From NCBI GenBank assembly GCA_014529385.2, contig CM043942.1, positions 61,853,184 to 61,917,183 on the forward strand: DNA of 64,000 bases, written 5' to 3'. This DNA is from Adiantum capillus-veneris (taxonomy: Eukaryota; Streptophyta; Polypodiopsida; Polypodiales; Pteridaceae). The translations under genes were made by a program, and so were the position numbers. This document shows positions 1 through 11,600 of the stretch, one piece after another (positions within the stretch are counted from its first letter, which is position 1; each line of letters starts with the position of its first letter). Below the pieces are notes generated by a model. That model searched no databases. It was not told where the DNA came from and saw only the letters and a list, made by a program, of their open reading frames with translations.

Positions 1-1128
1 TGTAGCTTCATGGAGGTCCACTACTATAGATGGAGGCTGTGTAGAAGCTTTTACCTCTATGGATGTATTACATGAGGAGCTAGAAGCTTCATGGAACTCC
101 CCCCTTCCTGAGCTAGGTGGGATAAATTGGTTTTGCCTTGGAGCCCAAACTAGCTCTGGACTAGGTGTGTAGCATTTTGTGATCTTTCCCTTCCCACGGT
201 CCGCCGTTGGCTTTAGCGTTACACTGTTTGACTCATATGGGTTTGTTGTTGATAGGGAAGGACACATTTTACATTTAGGTACCCAAATTTGCTCATTTCC
301 ATCATAGTAGCCTTGGGCTTCTAATAGTTGTTTTGGAATCCATCGTGATTTGGTCTTGACTCTCCTAGGGCGCGCTCTTGGTTTTCCCAGGAAATTTTTT
401 CTTGGAATGGATGGGAGGGTTGAGGTAGTTGGAAGTAAGGCCTTGGGGACCCATTGATATGTACTCTTAGGTCGTGCAGGTTGAGTACTTGCAATATTAC
501 TGCTTGCTGCAACTACAAGTGTTGAAGTGCTAGATTCATGGGTAGCCGACAAAGACGAGTTAACCACCTTGGCTTGTGAATGTTGGCTATCCTTCAACTT
601 TGCTAGAGTTTGCAACGTAGGTGACTTTGCTTGAATGATAGGGGTAAGAGTCGGTGGTCGCGTCGTGACACTACCAGTATCCCAATCAATAGTGCATTTG
701 GTTGCCAACATCCACGTGCGTCCCAGGTTTACGTTGCCTTCCATAGCTTCTGCAGACATGACTAGAAACCTCTACACTATGCTTCCATTGTCATAGACAA
801 TAGGGGTCTGAAGGACTCCAAGAATAGCACTTTTCTTTTTATTAATGCCCTTGACTTGCATCGTACTCGGGGATAGGGGCGGTTTCCCTAATTGACACCA
901 AACTCCATAGGATAACAAATTGTGTTTAGCTCTCGTATCTAATAAGGCATTGTATAGTACTTTCCCATAGGGGCTATTTAGCTCAATTGGCTATCGTAGG
1001 GGTGGCTCAAATTCTAATGAGTCGTCATCTGTGTCCTCGAAAAATGCTTGCGTGATCCCCAGATTAGCCTCTCATTGGCGTCTAAGACGTTGTTGTCGTT
1101 CACGAGCCTCAACTCTTGCTTGGATTTT
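1..1128 (-). pseudogene. Element A tail region: second retropepsin-like domain plus W-x-P motifs
   Basis: This follows integrase in the same frame as pol, interrupted by several stops. Near 960-900 the minus strand reads YNALLDTRAKHNLLSYG, which resembles a retropepsin active-site loop (ALLDTGA...) with the glycine replaced by R. Further on come short tryptophan motifs: YQWVPKALLP (about 470-430), SRWIPKQLLEAQGYY and QIWVPK (about 345-270), and LVWAPRQNQ (about 155-125). Element C has the same two parts in the same order, which supports a real, conserved tail protein. Athila elements carry an extra frame at this position, usually called env-like, but I see no signal peptide or membrane segment here. 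Function is unknown. The left end is cut by the window edge. Confidence 0.7.
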
Positions 1129-1899
1129 TTAAAGCTCTGCTTGTTCCTTGGCAGCCTTCTTTTGATGGATGGCTTGCAACTCTTCCTGGCTTAGAGGATC
1201 ATAATATCTTTTGAATTTACTCCCATTAAGGAATCCAATGGTTTCAACTCCATCTAGAGTCTCCACACGAATGGTACCTTGCGGGGTAATTTCACACACT
1301 CGATATGGCCCCTTACCAGCGTATTTCAATTTCTTCTTTTCATTACGTACCCCGTACATAAGAACTTTATCACCAACCTTGATGTATTTATCCTTTAAAT
1401 GGCTATCAAATCACTTCTTTCTCCTATCCTTCTCCACTAGAGAATTTCGCACAGCTAATTGCCTCTCTTCATCTAGCCTTTCCAGGATATATAATCGCTC
1501 CACTAAGGGGTTACCATCCCAAGCTTCTTGAGAAGCTACTCGAAGACTAGGAATGAAAAACTCCCATGGCATAACTGCTTCTTGGCCATACACCATCTTA
1601 AACGGTGTGCAATTAATAGCAACTTTATACGCAGTACGATAAGCCCATAAAGCTGATGTAAGCTTTAGGTCCCAATCAGTGCGATGAGACTCGACTGTCT
1701 TTGTCAAAATGGAGATGAGAGTTTTGTTGGTACTCTCAGCTTGGCCATTTGCTTGCGGATAATGGGGTGTAGACTTGTGGTGTGATATCATGAAGTTTGA
1801 CGTGAGTTATTTTATTACTTCATTTATAAAATGAGTTCCATTGTCACTCACAAGTTCAAAGGGGCATCCAAAACGTGTGATAATGTTCTCAAAGAGGAA
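1129..1899 (-). pseudogene. Element A integrase, catalytic core end and C-terminal part
   Basis: Same frame as the upstream RT-RH-IN frame, separated from it by a TAG at about 1899 and a TAA near 1813. It holds the second and third catalytic residues of the D,D-35-E integrase: SDNGTHF (about 1845-1825) and YPQANGQAESTNKTL (about 1770-1725). After another stop near 1408, a C-terminal segment (1359-1129) contains KYAGKGPYRV and FLNGSKFKRYYDP, typical of the GPY/F module of gypsy integrases. No chromodomain follows. Integrase would insert the cDNA into host DNA. The nonsense codons make it non-functional in this copy. Confidence 0.88.
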
Positions 1900-4350
1900 C
1901 TAAGCTGTTGTTTTTGCATCCGCCTTTCGTGTTGCTTTTGCTTCAGCCCATTTGGTTACATAGTCGGTAGCTACAATGATATATCGTGATTGCGTGTTAC
2001 GTGCAGCCGGACTAATCGGTCCTACAAAGTCTAATCCCCACTTTTCAAATGGTTGGGTTACCTTGATGGGATGTAGAGGCATCCTATCCCTTCTTTGTGG
2101 GTTGTTGAAGCGTTGGCATTCATCACATCCCTTTGCAAAAAGTGATGCATCCTTAAACAGAGTGGGCCACCAATAGCCTGACTGTAAGATCTTTCGGGCA
2201 GTCAAGTTTCCTGAAAAGTGACCACCAGCTACGCCCATGTGTGCCTCTTGTAGAATATATAAATACTCTTCCTCGCGGGCACAGCGTCTAAGAACATCAT
2301 CTTTTCCTCTCTTATAGAGAGTTCCAACCAGTAAGCAATAGGGTTCGCATTCCTTGATTAATTTTTGAGCTATATCTTTTCGCAGTTCTTTGGGTGGAAA
2401 ACCATTAACTAAGAAGTTAACAATCTTTTCACTCCATTCAGGCATTGTCTCAACAATGAACAAAGGAGTATCAGGCAATTCATCATCAACCCCCGTAGGA
2501 GCTTCGCCATTAGGGATACGAGATAAATGATCCGCCATGACATGTTTCCTCCTAGGCCTCACAACAACGGTGAAGTCAAACTCAAGAAGAATTAACAACC
2601 ATAGTGTAATTCGACCTGTGGAACACGGCTTGTTTACCAAATATAGCAATGCTTGATGATCAACATAAAACACAAACTTGGTAGCAAGAAGGTAATAGCG
2701 AAATTTCTTTACTGCGTAAATCATAGCTAGACCTTCGCGCTCTGTAGTAGTGTAGTTCATCTCGGCATCATTTAATTGGCGACTTGCAAAGCTAATAGGG
2801 TAGTCCAATTTATGTTCTCCTGGTTGAGTTAGAACACACCCAATAGCAAAATTTGATGCATCAATATGCACATGAAAAGGTACATTCCAATCGGGTGTTC
2901 GCAGGATTGGAGCACTTGTTAGGGCCTTCTTTAATAACTCATAAGATTGATGACATTCTTCCGTCCAGTGAAACTCGATAAGAAGCTTGTACAATGGACG
3001 CGCTATCTCAGCAAAGTTTAAAATAAATCTTCGATAATAACCAACATGGCCCATAAATCTTTGAACTCCTTTATAGTTCGTAGGTGGTGGCAAATTGGCA
3101 ATGGCTTTAATTTTACTCTCATCTGTGGATATTCCGTTCTTGGAGACTATATGCCCTAGAATGACTCCATGCTTAACCCAAAATAGGCATTTGAAAGGGT
3201 TCAATGAGATGCGATAAAATCTGCACCTTTCAAATATTTTTTGTAGATATAACAAATGCTTCTCCCAAGAAGAATAAACACAAAGGTCGTCTAGGAAAGC
3301 TTCACAAAACTCCCTTAGAAATTCTTTAAACGCAGTGTTTATTAATCGTTGGAATGTAGCAGGGGCATTCGTTAAGCCAAAAGCCATAACACAAAATGCA
3401 AACACTCCAAACTCTGTGATAGAAGCAGTTTTAGCTTGGTCCTCTATTGTAATTGTGATTTGATTGTAACCAGAGTACCCATCTAAAAAGCTATAAGCTT
3501 CCTTGCCCGCAACTCTTTCAAGCACATGTTCTGAATATGGCAAGGAATAATGATCTCTCCTAGTGGCTGCATTAACTTTCTTGAGGTCCACGCACACTCT
3601 TAGTTTCCTATTCTTTTTTGGCACAATGACTATTGGAGAAACCCATTCTGAGTGCTCAATAGGGTATATGAATCCACATTGGATAAGTTTTTCAATCTCC
3701 GCTTGTACAATTTTGGCGTACTTAGGATTCATTAGATAGGGTCGTTGCTGGACGGGTTTAGCAGTGTTGATCATGGGAATTGTATGTTGCACCACAGAAG
3801 GTGGAACGCCCTTCATGTCATGATATGTCCAAGCAAAGATATCGTTGTATTCCTTGAGGAGCTCCTTAAGTACAGCCTCTTCAGTTTCGGTAAGGTTTTG
3901 AGCAATAAAGACTGGTTTAGACTCCTCACCTGGTTCTGCTAATTCTATCTCTTTAACTACCGCTGGACCATCATAGACTCCACTGCTTCCATTGGTAGGT
4001 ATTCGTTGGGCTTTGGCATACACAACCTTTCGCTCCCCCGTGGTATAAGATTTAAAATGTTCAGGAGCCGTATGTAAGTCAGCAGGCTCTTGTCCTGACG
4101 GAAACCTTTCTTTTAGTTTTGCCTCCTTTTGTTGTTGTGCTAACTCTCGGTTTTGAGGTCTTCTTATAGTTCGACTCAATTTCGGCTCTGTAACCTCCAA
4201 TTGAGCGAGGTCAATGGGTCGCGGGCTGCACCACATGACACTCTGGAGATGTTCACCCCAATTGTCTACTAGCTTTCGATGAGCATCACATGCCCCTAGA
4301 TAGCTAAGCCATTCTGCAGTAGATCTTTCCTTGTTTATCCTAGCTCTCAC
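1900..4350 (-). CDS. Element A pol: reverse transcriptase, RNase H, integrase N-terminal half
   Basis: An open stretch of 816 codons, the longest in the window. RT spans about residues 225-400, with [27 protein letters not shown] (291-299), [13 protein letters not shown] and the catalytic box FLDD (352-355). RNase H covers about 490-610 with HIDAS (D497), E538, D564 and ADHLSR. The integrase zinc finger is H704, H711, C742, C745, followed by GLDFVGPIS (D774), the first catalytic residue. The frame then stops inside the catalytic core, and the rest continues in the same frame past nonsense codons. The first methionine is probably not a real start, because the region would be part of a gag-pol polyprotein. 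It copies element RNA into DNA in virus-like particles. Confidence 0.93.
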   Translation of the reverse strand: MRARINKERSTAEWLSYLGACDAHRKLVDNWGEHLQSVMWCSPRPIDLAQLEVTEPKLSRTIRRPQNRELAQQQKEAKLKERFPSGQEPADLHTAPEHFKSYTTGERKVVYAKAQRIPTNGSSGVYDGPAVVKEIELAEPGEESKPVFIAQNLTETEEAVLKELLKEYNDIFAWTYHDMKGVPPSVVQHTIPMINTAKPVQQRPYLMNPKYAKIVQAEIEKLIQCGFIYPIEHSEWVSPIVIVPKKNRKLRVCVDLKKVNAATRRDHYSLPYSEHVLERVAGKEAYSFLDGYSGYNQITITIEDQAKTASITEFGVFAFCVMAFGLTNAPATFQRLINTAFKEFLREFCEAFLDDLCVYSSWEKHLLYLQKIFERCRFYRISLNPFKCLFWVKHGVILGHIVSKNGISTDESKIKAIANLPPPTNYKGVQRFMGHVGYYRRFILNFAEIARPLYKLLIEFHWTEECHQSYELLKKALTSAPILRTPDWNVPFHVHIDASNFAIGCVLTQPGEHKLDYPISFASRQLNDAEMNYTTTEREGLAMIYAVKKFRYYLLATKFVFYVDHQALLYLVNKPCSTGRITLWLLILLEFDFTVVVRPRRKHVMADHLSRIPNGEAPTGVDDELPDTPLFIVETMPEWSEKIVNFLVNGFPPKELRKDIAQKLIKECEPYCLLVGTLYKRGKDDVLRRCAREEEYLYILQEAHMGVAGGHFSGNLTARKILQSGYWWPTLFKDASLFAKGCDECQRFNNPQRRDRMPLHPIKVTQPFEKWGLDFVGPISPAARNTQSRYIIVATDYVTKWAEAKATRKADAKTTA

Positions 4351-5010
4351 ATTTGCTCGATATCATCGTCTCTTATATGACCTTTGTTTCTTGTTAAGGT
4401 TTTGATTTTGGTAAATGTTTGAACTCGACTCGCTCGATAGGACTTCGCTTGTATCTTCTTCACTCTCATATAAATTACCATAGATGGTCGTACTAGACCT
4501 TGAGTGTTCAGTTTCTATACTTGGCTCACTCGATGTTTCCTCAGGTTCTGAATCCATTTCTCCTTGAGATTCCGTTTCTGATGTGTATTGGCCTGAAGCC
4601 TTTGAGGAATCATCGGTTTCACTCTCAGGTAGGTGTGCCTCTTTCTTATCATCGGATGTTACATGCGCTACACCTAACATGTTTACTGGTGCAATGTGTG
4701 GTATCTCCTCCCCATCTAGTGTTACCTAGGTTGTTCCTCTAGCTCCCCATGTATCTATAGTTGCCGCTAGGTGTACCCAATCGACATTGTCTGACTCAGC
4801 CATTTCGGGTAGGATATCCATATAAGGAGAGTTCTCCCCAATATCCGTGTCTTCGTTACACGTGTAACAATACTGTAATGGAGCTGAGTGAATTGTTGTG
4901 TCTGATCGATTATCAATGATGAATTTATTTCCTAGAGGATGCGTTCGACCACTTAAAAGATCAACTCGAATGACAGAGTCTTGGAACTGTAAGTAGACGT
5001 GGTTTTTGGA
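4351..5010 (-). pseudogene. Element A spacer between protease and RT
   Basis: Between PR and RT lies an acidic, Ser/Glu-rich linker, open from 4680 to 4363. Before it, in the protease frame past a TGA near 5010, is a conserved block with HVYLQFQDSVIRVDLL and WVHLAATIDTWG. Element C has a matching block directly after its protease (DYIYLR..., then WTQILATLDVC), so this is a shared module of the family. Function is unknown. It may be a protease C-terminal extension or the linker cleaved between PR and RT. No catalytic motif is visible. Confidence 0.6.
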
Positions 5011-5457
5011 TCAGTCATGCACCATTTTTGCTTCCCTCATGAATGGAAGCCCTAAGATTATCTCAAATGACATAGGATGCTTGGAAAAATCCATAACAAT
5101 GAAAGTCTGCCTTACCTTGTGTCCCAAGACCTTGATCCTGAGATCCTTAAGCATTCCAATAGGCGTAACAATAGATCCATTAGCCATTTTTACCACTACG
5201 CTTGTGGCTTCAAGGTGAGGTCGCCCCATAGACTCCCAACAACTCTTTGTCACCATGCTGACTCCCGCACCACCGTCAAGGACTCCCTTTACAGTTAATC
5301 CTTTAGTAGTGATTGGCAGAGTAGCATTAGATTCATCACCTTCAAAGTATTGCCCCAACTTGTTAACGGGTACTTCAATTACGGATTCATGTCCCGCTAG
5401 GTCAGATGGTGGTGCTAAATGTTCCTTATCATTCATTACCGAGTCAGGTTTGTTCAT
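5011..5457 (-). CDS. Element A aspartic protease (PR1)
   Basis: A 148-residue open segment with the retropepsin layout: VPVNKLGQYFEGDE, then KGVLDGGAGVSMVTK as the active-site loop (DGGAG in place of the usual D-T/S-G-A), then VMDFSKHPMSFEIILGLPF, which resembles the ILG flap-to-core motif of plant gypsy proteases. The catalytic aspartate is present. It follows gag (frame break near 5460-5506) and precedes the spacer and RT, as expected. In Athila-like elements it would cut the gag-pol polyprotein. The first methionine is probably not a true start. Confidence 0.82.
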   Translation of the reverse strand: MNKPDSVMNDKEHLAPPSDLAGHESVIEVPVNKLGQYFEGDESNATLPITTKGLTVKGVLDGGAGVSMVTKSCWESMGRPHLEATSVVVKMANGSIVTPIGMLKDLRIKVLGHKVRQTFIVMDFSKHPMSFEIILGLPFMREAKMVHD

Positions 5458-5505
5458 ATGTGCAAACTGTGGTAATCCGGCCTGTAATTCTCCATTGAGG
5501 AAGGC

Positions 5506-6672
5506 TCAAAGAGCCGAGACTAGCTCGGGGTCTTTGTATAGTTTGGACATGATGGTGGTTCTAACTTCTGAAGACATGAAATCCATCAATTTGGCAACAT
5601 TTAATGGCATCTTGTGGGACGTAGGACCCTGACAAGAGAATGGTGAAGATGGAATCTCCACTTCCTCAAGGGGGTCGGGCATTCCCTCACCAAACATTCT
5701 CTCTAGTAGGAAAGGTGTGTGTCCACTTTCAGATGTCCTACCCTCACTCTCTTCCCGAATGATACTGGGTATAGCTAACGGCCTGTAGTTCTTGTGAGGT
5801 TGAACTTGTGTGGGAAACACTGTGTCCGACATCTGGATATGTTTGGGTTCAGGTTCTAATGTTCGTTGAGTTTCTTCCACCAAACCCCTCAGTTGTTGGA
5901 CTCGTTCAATTTTCACTGTTGGGTTTGGATAGGTTCCAATCTTTCTCTTGCAATCCTCATTTTTTGTCTCTCGTGGCTTATCTTGGGGGTTCGCAACTGG
6001 GTAGTTTAACTTTGAATACTCTTTTGGTGTTCGTCGTAATTCCCTCTCGTGATCCTCCTCACTGGCTTTTTCCTTTGTAGTAACAATTTTGGTCTCCGTG
6101 GTCTCTATCGAATCTGAGTCATCCATATACACGGGATCCTCTCCTGTCCCTATGTTAGTCTTTGAACTAGGTTTTGAGCTAGAAGCATTAAGGGATTTCT
6201 TTCTTCGTGTTTTCTTCTTTCTCGCTCGGCCAATGGATGCAACATCTCTCTCTTCGAGGATGTAATTTTTCTTTTGGAGCATCGACCGTGTGAGTGCATT
6301 CACTGGTGCTATGTTTATAGTTTGTGGTGTCCCATCAACAATCTCTATTATGTTCAATGGTGTGATTTTCAGTGCGTTTGGATTGTTAGGACACTGTGCG
6401 ATCAAATGATCTATGCCATAACGATTACAAGTGAGTATTGGCATTGCCAATGCACTCCCTTGACTTGTTTGCATTAGTGCGGAATTCTTTTGCATTCTAA
6501 TGGGGCACTCAGCTACTCGATGTGGTCCACCACATTCGTAGCACTGAAGAGGTGGTCTCTTGGTAAAACTATTAATGTTTTGGCCTCTTGCTGCTAGCGC
6601 AGTAGCTTGATATACCGGTTTGATTTGTCCCCAATGGTCTTCCATATAGTACATGGGACACTCCTCAAGCAT
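5506..6672 (-). CDS. Element A gag C-terminal part with second and third zinc knuckles
   Basis: Open for 388 codons. Near the start are CYECGGPHRVAEC and, about 17 residues on, a degenerate knuckle LTCNRYGIDHLIAQC. A basic stretch (RARKKKTRRKKS) and a long polar, charged linker follow, ending with MPLNVAKLMDFM and SKLYKDPELVSAL. The paired knuckles and the CP-N-P residues after them match element C at the same place. Role: nucleocapsid binding of element RNA. The linker composition (Lys/Glu/Thr/Pro) suggests disorder. Confidence 0.8.
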   Translation of the reverse strand: MLEECPMYYMEDHWGQIKPVYQATALAARGQNINSFTKRPPLQCYECGGPHRVAECPIRMQKNSALMQTSQGSALAMPILTCNRYGIDHLIAQCPNNPNALKITPLNIIEIVDGTPQTINIAPVNALTRSMLQKKNYILEERDVASIGRARKKKTRRKKSLNASSSKPSSKTNIGTGEDPVYMDDSDSIETTETKIVTTKEKASEEDHERELRRTPKEYSKLNYPVANPQDKPRETKNEDCKRKIGTYPNPTVKIERVQQLRGLVEETQRTLEPEPKHIQMSDTVFPTQVQPHKNYRPLAIPSIIREESEGRTSESGHTPFLLERMFGEGMPDPLEEVEIPSSPFSCQGPTSHKMPLNVAKLMDFMSSEVRTTIMSKLYKDPELVSAL

Positions 6673-6677
6673 GTCGA

Positions 6678-7096
6678 CTACATAGGTGAATTAGAGTCTA
6701 TGTCCTCTTTGCAATCTACATAAGTACTAGATGACTCGCAACTTATTTGGTTCATAGGTGTAACTCTTGGATGAGGGGGTTGCGGTCCTAGCACTGGAGG
6801 TGGCAACGGTGTGGTTTGGAACACATTTTGGGTTCTAGGGACCATGTGTTGTAATGGCAATTGTTGCTCCATGGGTGGGGTAGGCATCAATGCAGGAACT
6901 CGAGGTGAGTCAGCCCAAGCTATAGGCGGTCTATTTTCCATGATGCGTTTAAGCATTAGGCAATCCTTCGCTTGATGGCCATACCTACCACACGCGTTAC
7001 AAGTCCCGTTAAACTTTACTCTGAAAGTAGGGCATTTACTCGTAGTATGTGGGCCCAAGTAGGGCATTTACTCGTAGTATGTGGGCCCAAGAAAAT
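6678..7096 (-). pseudogene. Element A gag first zinc knuckle, shifted by a 32 bp duplication
   Basis: The segment 7067-6678 carries CNACGRYGHQAKDC, a textbook C-x2-C-x4-H-x4-C knuckle, followed by a Pro/Gln-rich linker. Just upstream, 7027-7058 is repeated exactly at 7059-7090. The 32 bp added shifts the frame by two, which is why the gag core upstream and this knuckle lie in different frames. Without the duplication the two would read through. Confidence 0.8.
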
Positions 7097-8638
7097 TCAG
7101 CACCATTGTTGCTCCCTTCTTGGATACATATGAGTGTTTTGTGGAGCATGATTACCCCTAAGGCTTTCTTGGATGGCCTTTGTGAGATCTGCCAAAGTCA
7201 TCTCAGATATCGTTTGCTCTTTCACGATTGGCTTTATCTTCATTGGCTCATGCCCTGATGCTTGCGAGCTACTAGACTTCGGCTCAGCAGACACTCTTTC
7301 TCCTGCAATCATTAAATTATCCTCCAATTGGATTGCATTCATGGTGACTGCTTCCCAAGTAGTGATACATCTAATGACTAGGCCATTATAAATACTTTCA
7401 TGTCGTAGTCCCCTAATGAATCTATCGAGCAATAGGTTGTTGTTGAATCGCTCGTTTGGATTGCATCGAGAATTCAAATTCTTTAGGCGACTAATGAAGT
7501 CTCTCACGGATTCACCTTCTTCTCGTTGGGCTTTCTAGAGCTGAGAGGCTACACCCCAAAGTACTCCCTCTCGTATGTATTCTTTTAAGAACAGTCTCCT
7601 AAGAGTAGAGTAGATCGTTTTTTCTTCTACTCTTAAGGTTCTATACTAATCTCCAGCCTTTTCGCTTAGGGTCAAACTCAAAGCCTTACACTTATGTAGC
7701 TCATTGTGCTCTTCCAAGGAATCGCACACATGTTCAAAGACTTCCATATGCTTTCTAGCATCTCCGTCTCCATTGAATTTCTGTGTGAGCTTAGCTACTT
7801 GAACCGCCTTGCTCCTAGGCTCTCTATCAGGTGCACTACGCATGTTTTCTGCAATAGAGCGACCGATAGTTTGAGCAAATGCTGCCAAATCTCCTATTTG
7901 AGCAGGTATAATGGGTGTATGTGCTCCAGGAACCACATGTGAGATGGGAGTTGGCCTTGGCCTTGGCATACGTGTGGCTCTTGGGTCCCAAATTTTGTAT
8001 GGTGGTGTACCAGACGGTGGTCCAAAGTTTACAAGCGTGGCCCTAGGCATAGGGGGTGCCTGATATGGCATGTTATTATTAAATGGCATGGCTCCACTTG
8101 TATAAGAGCTTGGATAATTCCATTGTGTATTGTAAGCTCTTGGAATAATCGGAGGTGTAGGAGCTACATGAGGCTGAGGTATGACAGGTGCACATGATTG
8201 ATACATACATGTAGGTATAGTTGGGGGCACTGTGCTACTAGGCATCGGCGCAATATTAACAAATGAACTCCATGGTGTACTTCTTGTCATGCTCACCATT
8301 GGGATATGCATGGTAGCCGTAGTGTCATTAAGAGAAAGATGAGCTAGATCTGGGAAGGTAAAGCTGCCACTTGTGGGCTCAGATTGTACTGAGGCTCCTG
8401 GCGAAACAACATATGGAGGATCAATGGGGCTCACTGAGGGAGTCTCCATTTGTGACAGGGTTGGTTGGTTGGCCTTTCCCGTATCCAAGAATCTCATTAG
8501 GCCTGTTGAAGGCATGTTGATCCCTGTGTTGTGTCTTTCTAACTCGACAATCCTATGGAGGACATCACAGACTTTCTGTTGTTGCTCATCTATGCTAGTA
8601 GCACCCGATGTGGATTGTAGAACATCTAACCAACCCAC
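7097..8638 (-). pseudogene. Element A gag core (capsid-type) region
   Basis: Two open stretches in one frame (8638-7646 and 7507-7097), separated by stops. The second carries the retrotransposon-gag core: RDFISRLKNLNSRCNPNER, FIRGLRHESIYNGL and ITTWEAVTMNAIQLEDN. The first is Pro/Thr/Ser/Met-rich (low complexity) and ends with KLTQKFNGDGDARKHMEVFEH, the beginning of the capsid domain. Role: particle assembly. Internal stops near 7647 and 7510 show decay. Confidence 0.8.
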
Positions 8639-8642
8639 ATGA

Positions 8643-9468
8643 TAGGTGTGTCCTGTGTACCGATCAGTTAAAGCTTCTGCTTGTAGGTCATACTCCCAAT
8701 TTTAGTTTAGGAATATCCCATCTAGGCCTGGCGTGCTGGAGGTTTCCCTTGAAGTGGAAGCATTATTGCTCCCCATAGCTTGCCCCTCCATGACTGCTAC
8801 CTTGGGAGCACTCGGTTGCTTGGCTGGCATGATTGTCGTCATAGGAGCCTTTGCTTTCAGGGATCGACTTTGTTCTAGCCTCGTAGGTTCTCAATTTCCC
8901 TCTCCCTTGTTGCTTGCATATAGCGTTCGATCTCTTGCACTTCGGCAAGACTCCTACCATCGGGTAGTAAAACCTCAGAGGGAGATAGTCCTAAAGGATC
9001 CGGAGGTGCAGTGGATGGAACATTCACATGAACACTCTCAAGAAGCATAGGGTCCATTTTAGGCATGAATGACGAATTTACTTCCCCACTCCCTTCATTT
9101 ATTTCATTAACCGCATGTTCGGAGCGAGTAGCTCTACTAAGGGTCTCTTTTAAGCGGCTAAACACGCTGGACCCGGGCCGTGGGCCCATGGCATGCATGT
9201 CTTGACTTGAACTATCAGGGTTTGGTGTAGGATACCCCTCCATGACTTCATAGTCAGAGGAAGAATCACTAGACGCGATATGAGGATCTTGGGTCGCGCT
9301 ACCTTGAGTCCCGGCCGAAGGTCCAGAACCTAGGGTGGAGGAATAATGGGTGCCCGCGTAAATGGAGGCACTACCAATATGCTCGTTCTCTAACACTCGT
9401 CCAGAGCGTAGGTTCATATGACTTGGATCCCCTAGAAGTGTCAGTGAGGGCCCGTGAAGGCTGCTCAC
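8643..9468 (-). pseudogene. Element A gag N-terminal region, broken
   Basis: A 197-codon stretch starts at ATG 9468 with MNLRSGRVL, a motif common near the start of plant gypsy gag proteins, and is Ser/Gly-rich and acidic. It stops at 8875. The continuing residues (SYDDNHASQATECSQG) lie in another frame to 8763, and the capsid region is in a third frame, so at least two indels separate the parts. Its place directly after the leader fits the gag start. Confidence 0.55.
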
Positions 9469-10467
9469 CTAGTAATTTTGGGTGTTTTGCAACCCAAGTC
9501 TTTTCTTATTTTTTGATTTTTTGGTCCTTTTTTTTGACCCAGCTATAGAATAGAACGTATGATAGCTCAAAACGAGCGTCTCGGTCAGAGGGACGTGCCG
9601 TGCTTTACAGCCCTCCATTTGGTCACTTTATGCCCTCGGAATCCCTAAAACCGTCAATTTCTAGTAGGGAGCTAGGCCCGAATTAGAAAGTCTAAGGGTG
9701 CAAGTGGGAAGAGAAGGGAGGAGAGTGGAGGACTTGCCCCACATGCTCTCATTCCCTCTTGAGGGGGTAGGGTATATATATAAGAGTGAGTCTAGTATAT
9801 ATCATAAGATTGAGGACTGAGGCCTGGGCTTGGGCTTGGGCTTGGGCTTGGGGAAATGATCCCAATCAGAATTTTAGTGTAGCCCCCAGTCACTCACGCT
9901 TAAATATTTTTGTTTTTTTTTAATTTATATATATATATATATATTTGGGCGACGACCGCGCGCGGATTTGGTGACCCTTTTTTGGCCACACACTCTCACC
10001 TACCTAACCTCCCAGTCAACAGCTCACAGCTCACAGACAGCTCACTACCTTATCTGCTTACTAACAGTGCTGCTAACCACTAACTAATCTACTAACTAAT
10101 CTGTTAACTGCCTACAGACAATGACCTAACTGTCCACCTACTTCCTTTCTCACTACCTTACTGTGCAAAAAACTGTGTGCAGGCAAACCTTGACAGAAAC
10201 TGTGTGCAGACTGTGTACAAGCAGAAATTGCTAACTGCCTTCTTACTTATTCATTCACTGCAAACAAGCTAACGACTACTAATTGTGCAAAGACTGTGTG
10301 CAAACAGAAAACACAACATTATGCAAAAATCACAGAACTTGCAGACAACACAGAAATTAACAATTTATAGAAAAACAACTCATTCCTCTTCCTCTTCCTC
10401 TTCTTTCCTACTACAAACAACTCATAGGAGAAGCACAAAGTGCCTCTTGGGCTTAGTGCAGGGCGTT
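9469..10467 (-). other. Element A untranslated leader with simple repeats
   Basis: About 1 kb between the primer site and gag with no gene visible. It contains five copies of a 6 bp GGCTTG unit (about 9826-9853), an AT dinucleotide run (about 9922-9942), and a stretch of short CTCACAG/CTAACTG-like words (10010-10300) suggestive of decayed short-period repeats. Long leaders are usual in Athila/Tat elements. Confidence 0.6.
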
Positions 10468-10485
10468 TCCTCGGCAGCGGCGCCA
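10468..10485 (-). promoter_or_regulatory. Element A primer binding site (tRNA-Asp type)
   Basis: On the minus strand the site reads TGGCGCCGCTGCCGAGGA, four bases inside the LTR end. It closely resembles the TGGCGCCG... primer site of Athila-type elements and would prime minus-strand DNA synthesis. Confidence 0.85.
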
Positions 10486-10489
10486 AAAA

Positions 10490-11106
10490 TGTGCGCTCCT
10501 TGCCGCACTGTCGAAGCAAGGGACTTGCCGATACACCGTGTGCGAGCCACAAATGGCTCCAAGCACACAACAAGACTAATCTAGCAAGCTCAAAAGAGGG
10601 CAATGGTGTGTCACTCACCGCTCTATGCTCCTGCCGTGGAGAATTCCTCGCCGCGATGAAGAAGAAGCTGCAGTCGTGCCGCGCTCAACCGCTTCTCCGC
10701 CGTCGTGCCTTCGTAATGCTCGATCGCACACACACTCTCCCTCTCTCTCTCTCTCATACACACACACGCGAGGAGGTGAAGAAGAAGAAGATGGAGATGG
10801 AGATGGAGAAAGAGCACTCTTCTATTGCACAAATGAGAGAATGAGTGAATTTTAGGTTTAGTTGGCTTTTATATGAGCTCACCCCATTCACACTTGGGCG
10901 CCCATGCTTAGCCAACTAATCCCTTGAATGTCCCAGTTAGAGTGCGCCTCTCATTGGCGATCACTCTTACCCTTTTCCTATTGGTCCGACAAGCCCGGTA
11001 CCTGACTCTACCAAATACATAATACACGTCCGTCGTAGGTGATAGGGTGTCCGTGAGCCGTTACAAGCCAAAATGGATTGTAGTGGATCTTAAGAAAATC
11101 CAAACA
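10490..11106 (-). repeat. Element A 5' LTR (outer end inferred)
   Basis: The inner end is fixed by the primer site (plus strand TGTGCGCTCC starts at 10490). The outer end is inferred at CCAAACA (11106), because the minus strand then begins TGTTTGGA, like the LTR start of element C. A TATA-like box (minus CATATAAAAG, 10866-10875) lies inside, followed by a CT/CA-rich R-U5 region with a microsatellite (10730-10770). No second copy is in the window to confirm the length of about 617 bp. Confidence 0.6.
10866..10875 (-). promoter_or_regulatory. TATA box of element A LTR
   Basis: Minus-strand CATATAAAAG in the middle of the 5' LTR, upstream of the leader. A strong TATA match in the right orientation and place for the element's promoter. 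The transcription start would be roughly 30 bp further left, which I infer rather than see. Confidence 0.55.
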
Positions 11107-11600
11107 TATTTTTGTTTTTTTTTGCACAGATCAATTCAAATTTAGTTAATATGAGATCCAGGCACAAAATGATGTCCTTAGTAATGTTTTTGCAAAGATC
11201 ACATTCTAGTTGTCAAAAATCCACCAAAATTTATTGTTGATAGGCATATCAGAATGTCAATTTAGTAGTTAGTCGGAAGTGCTTCATCGGATATAGTTAG
11301 TCGGATGTTGTTTAAATAAGATATTTAACAGTTATGATATATCAAGACTGAGGTTGTTATTACCAGTCTGTTTTGTATGGTGGTTATAAGTCGAAGTTGT
11401 GATAGCGCAGTGGTATTCAGAGATGTTGTAGCTCTTCTTGATCAATGAAGCACTCTTGTCATCTTAATTTTGAGTTATCAATTTCTTCTATCTCTTACCT
11501 TCAGTATGATGTTAGTACTTTTGTGTATTATTTTCGAGTTATGAGTTGCTGAAAGATTTGTGATCTATTAGTATTTTCTGTGTTGATGAACCACAACACA

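Larger units (their letters stand above)
1..11106 (-). mobile_element. Element A: Athila/Tat-type Ty3/gypsy retrotransposon (3' LTR beyond window)
   Basis: Read on the minus strand from 11106 down: LTR, tRNA-Asp-like primer site, about 1 kb leader, gag with zinc knuckles, aspartic protease, RT, RNase H, integrase, and a tail region running off the left edge. Domain order PR-RT-RH-IN places it in Ty3/gypsy. The RT motif DGYSGYNQI, the ADHLSR motif at the end of RNase H, the primer-site type and the lack of a chromodomain point to the non-chromovirus Athila/Tat branch. Frames are broken by nonsense codons and a few indels, so this copy is dead. From the RT start to base 1 the same frame is kept with only substitutions creating stops. 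The 3' LTR is not in the window. Confidence 0.9.
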
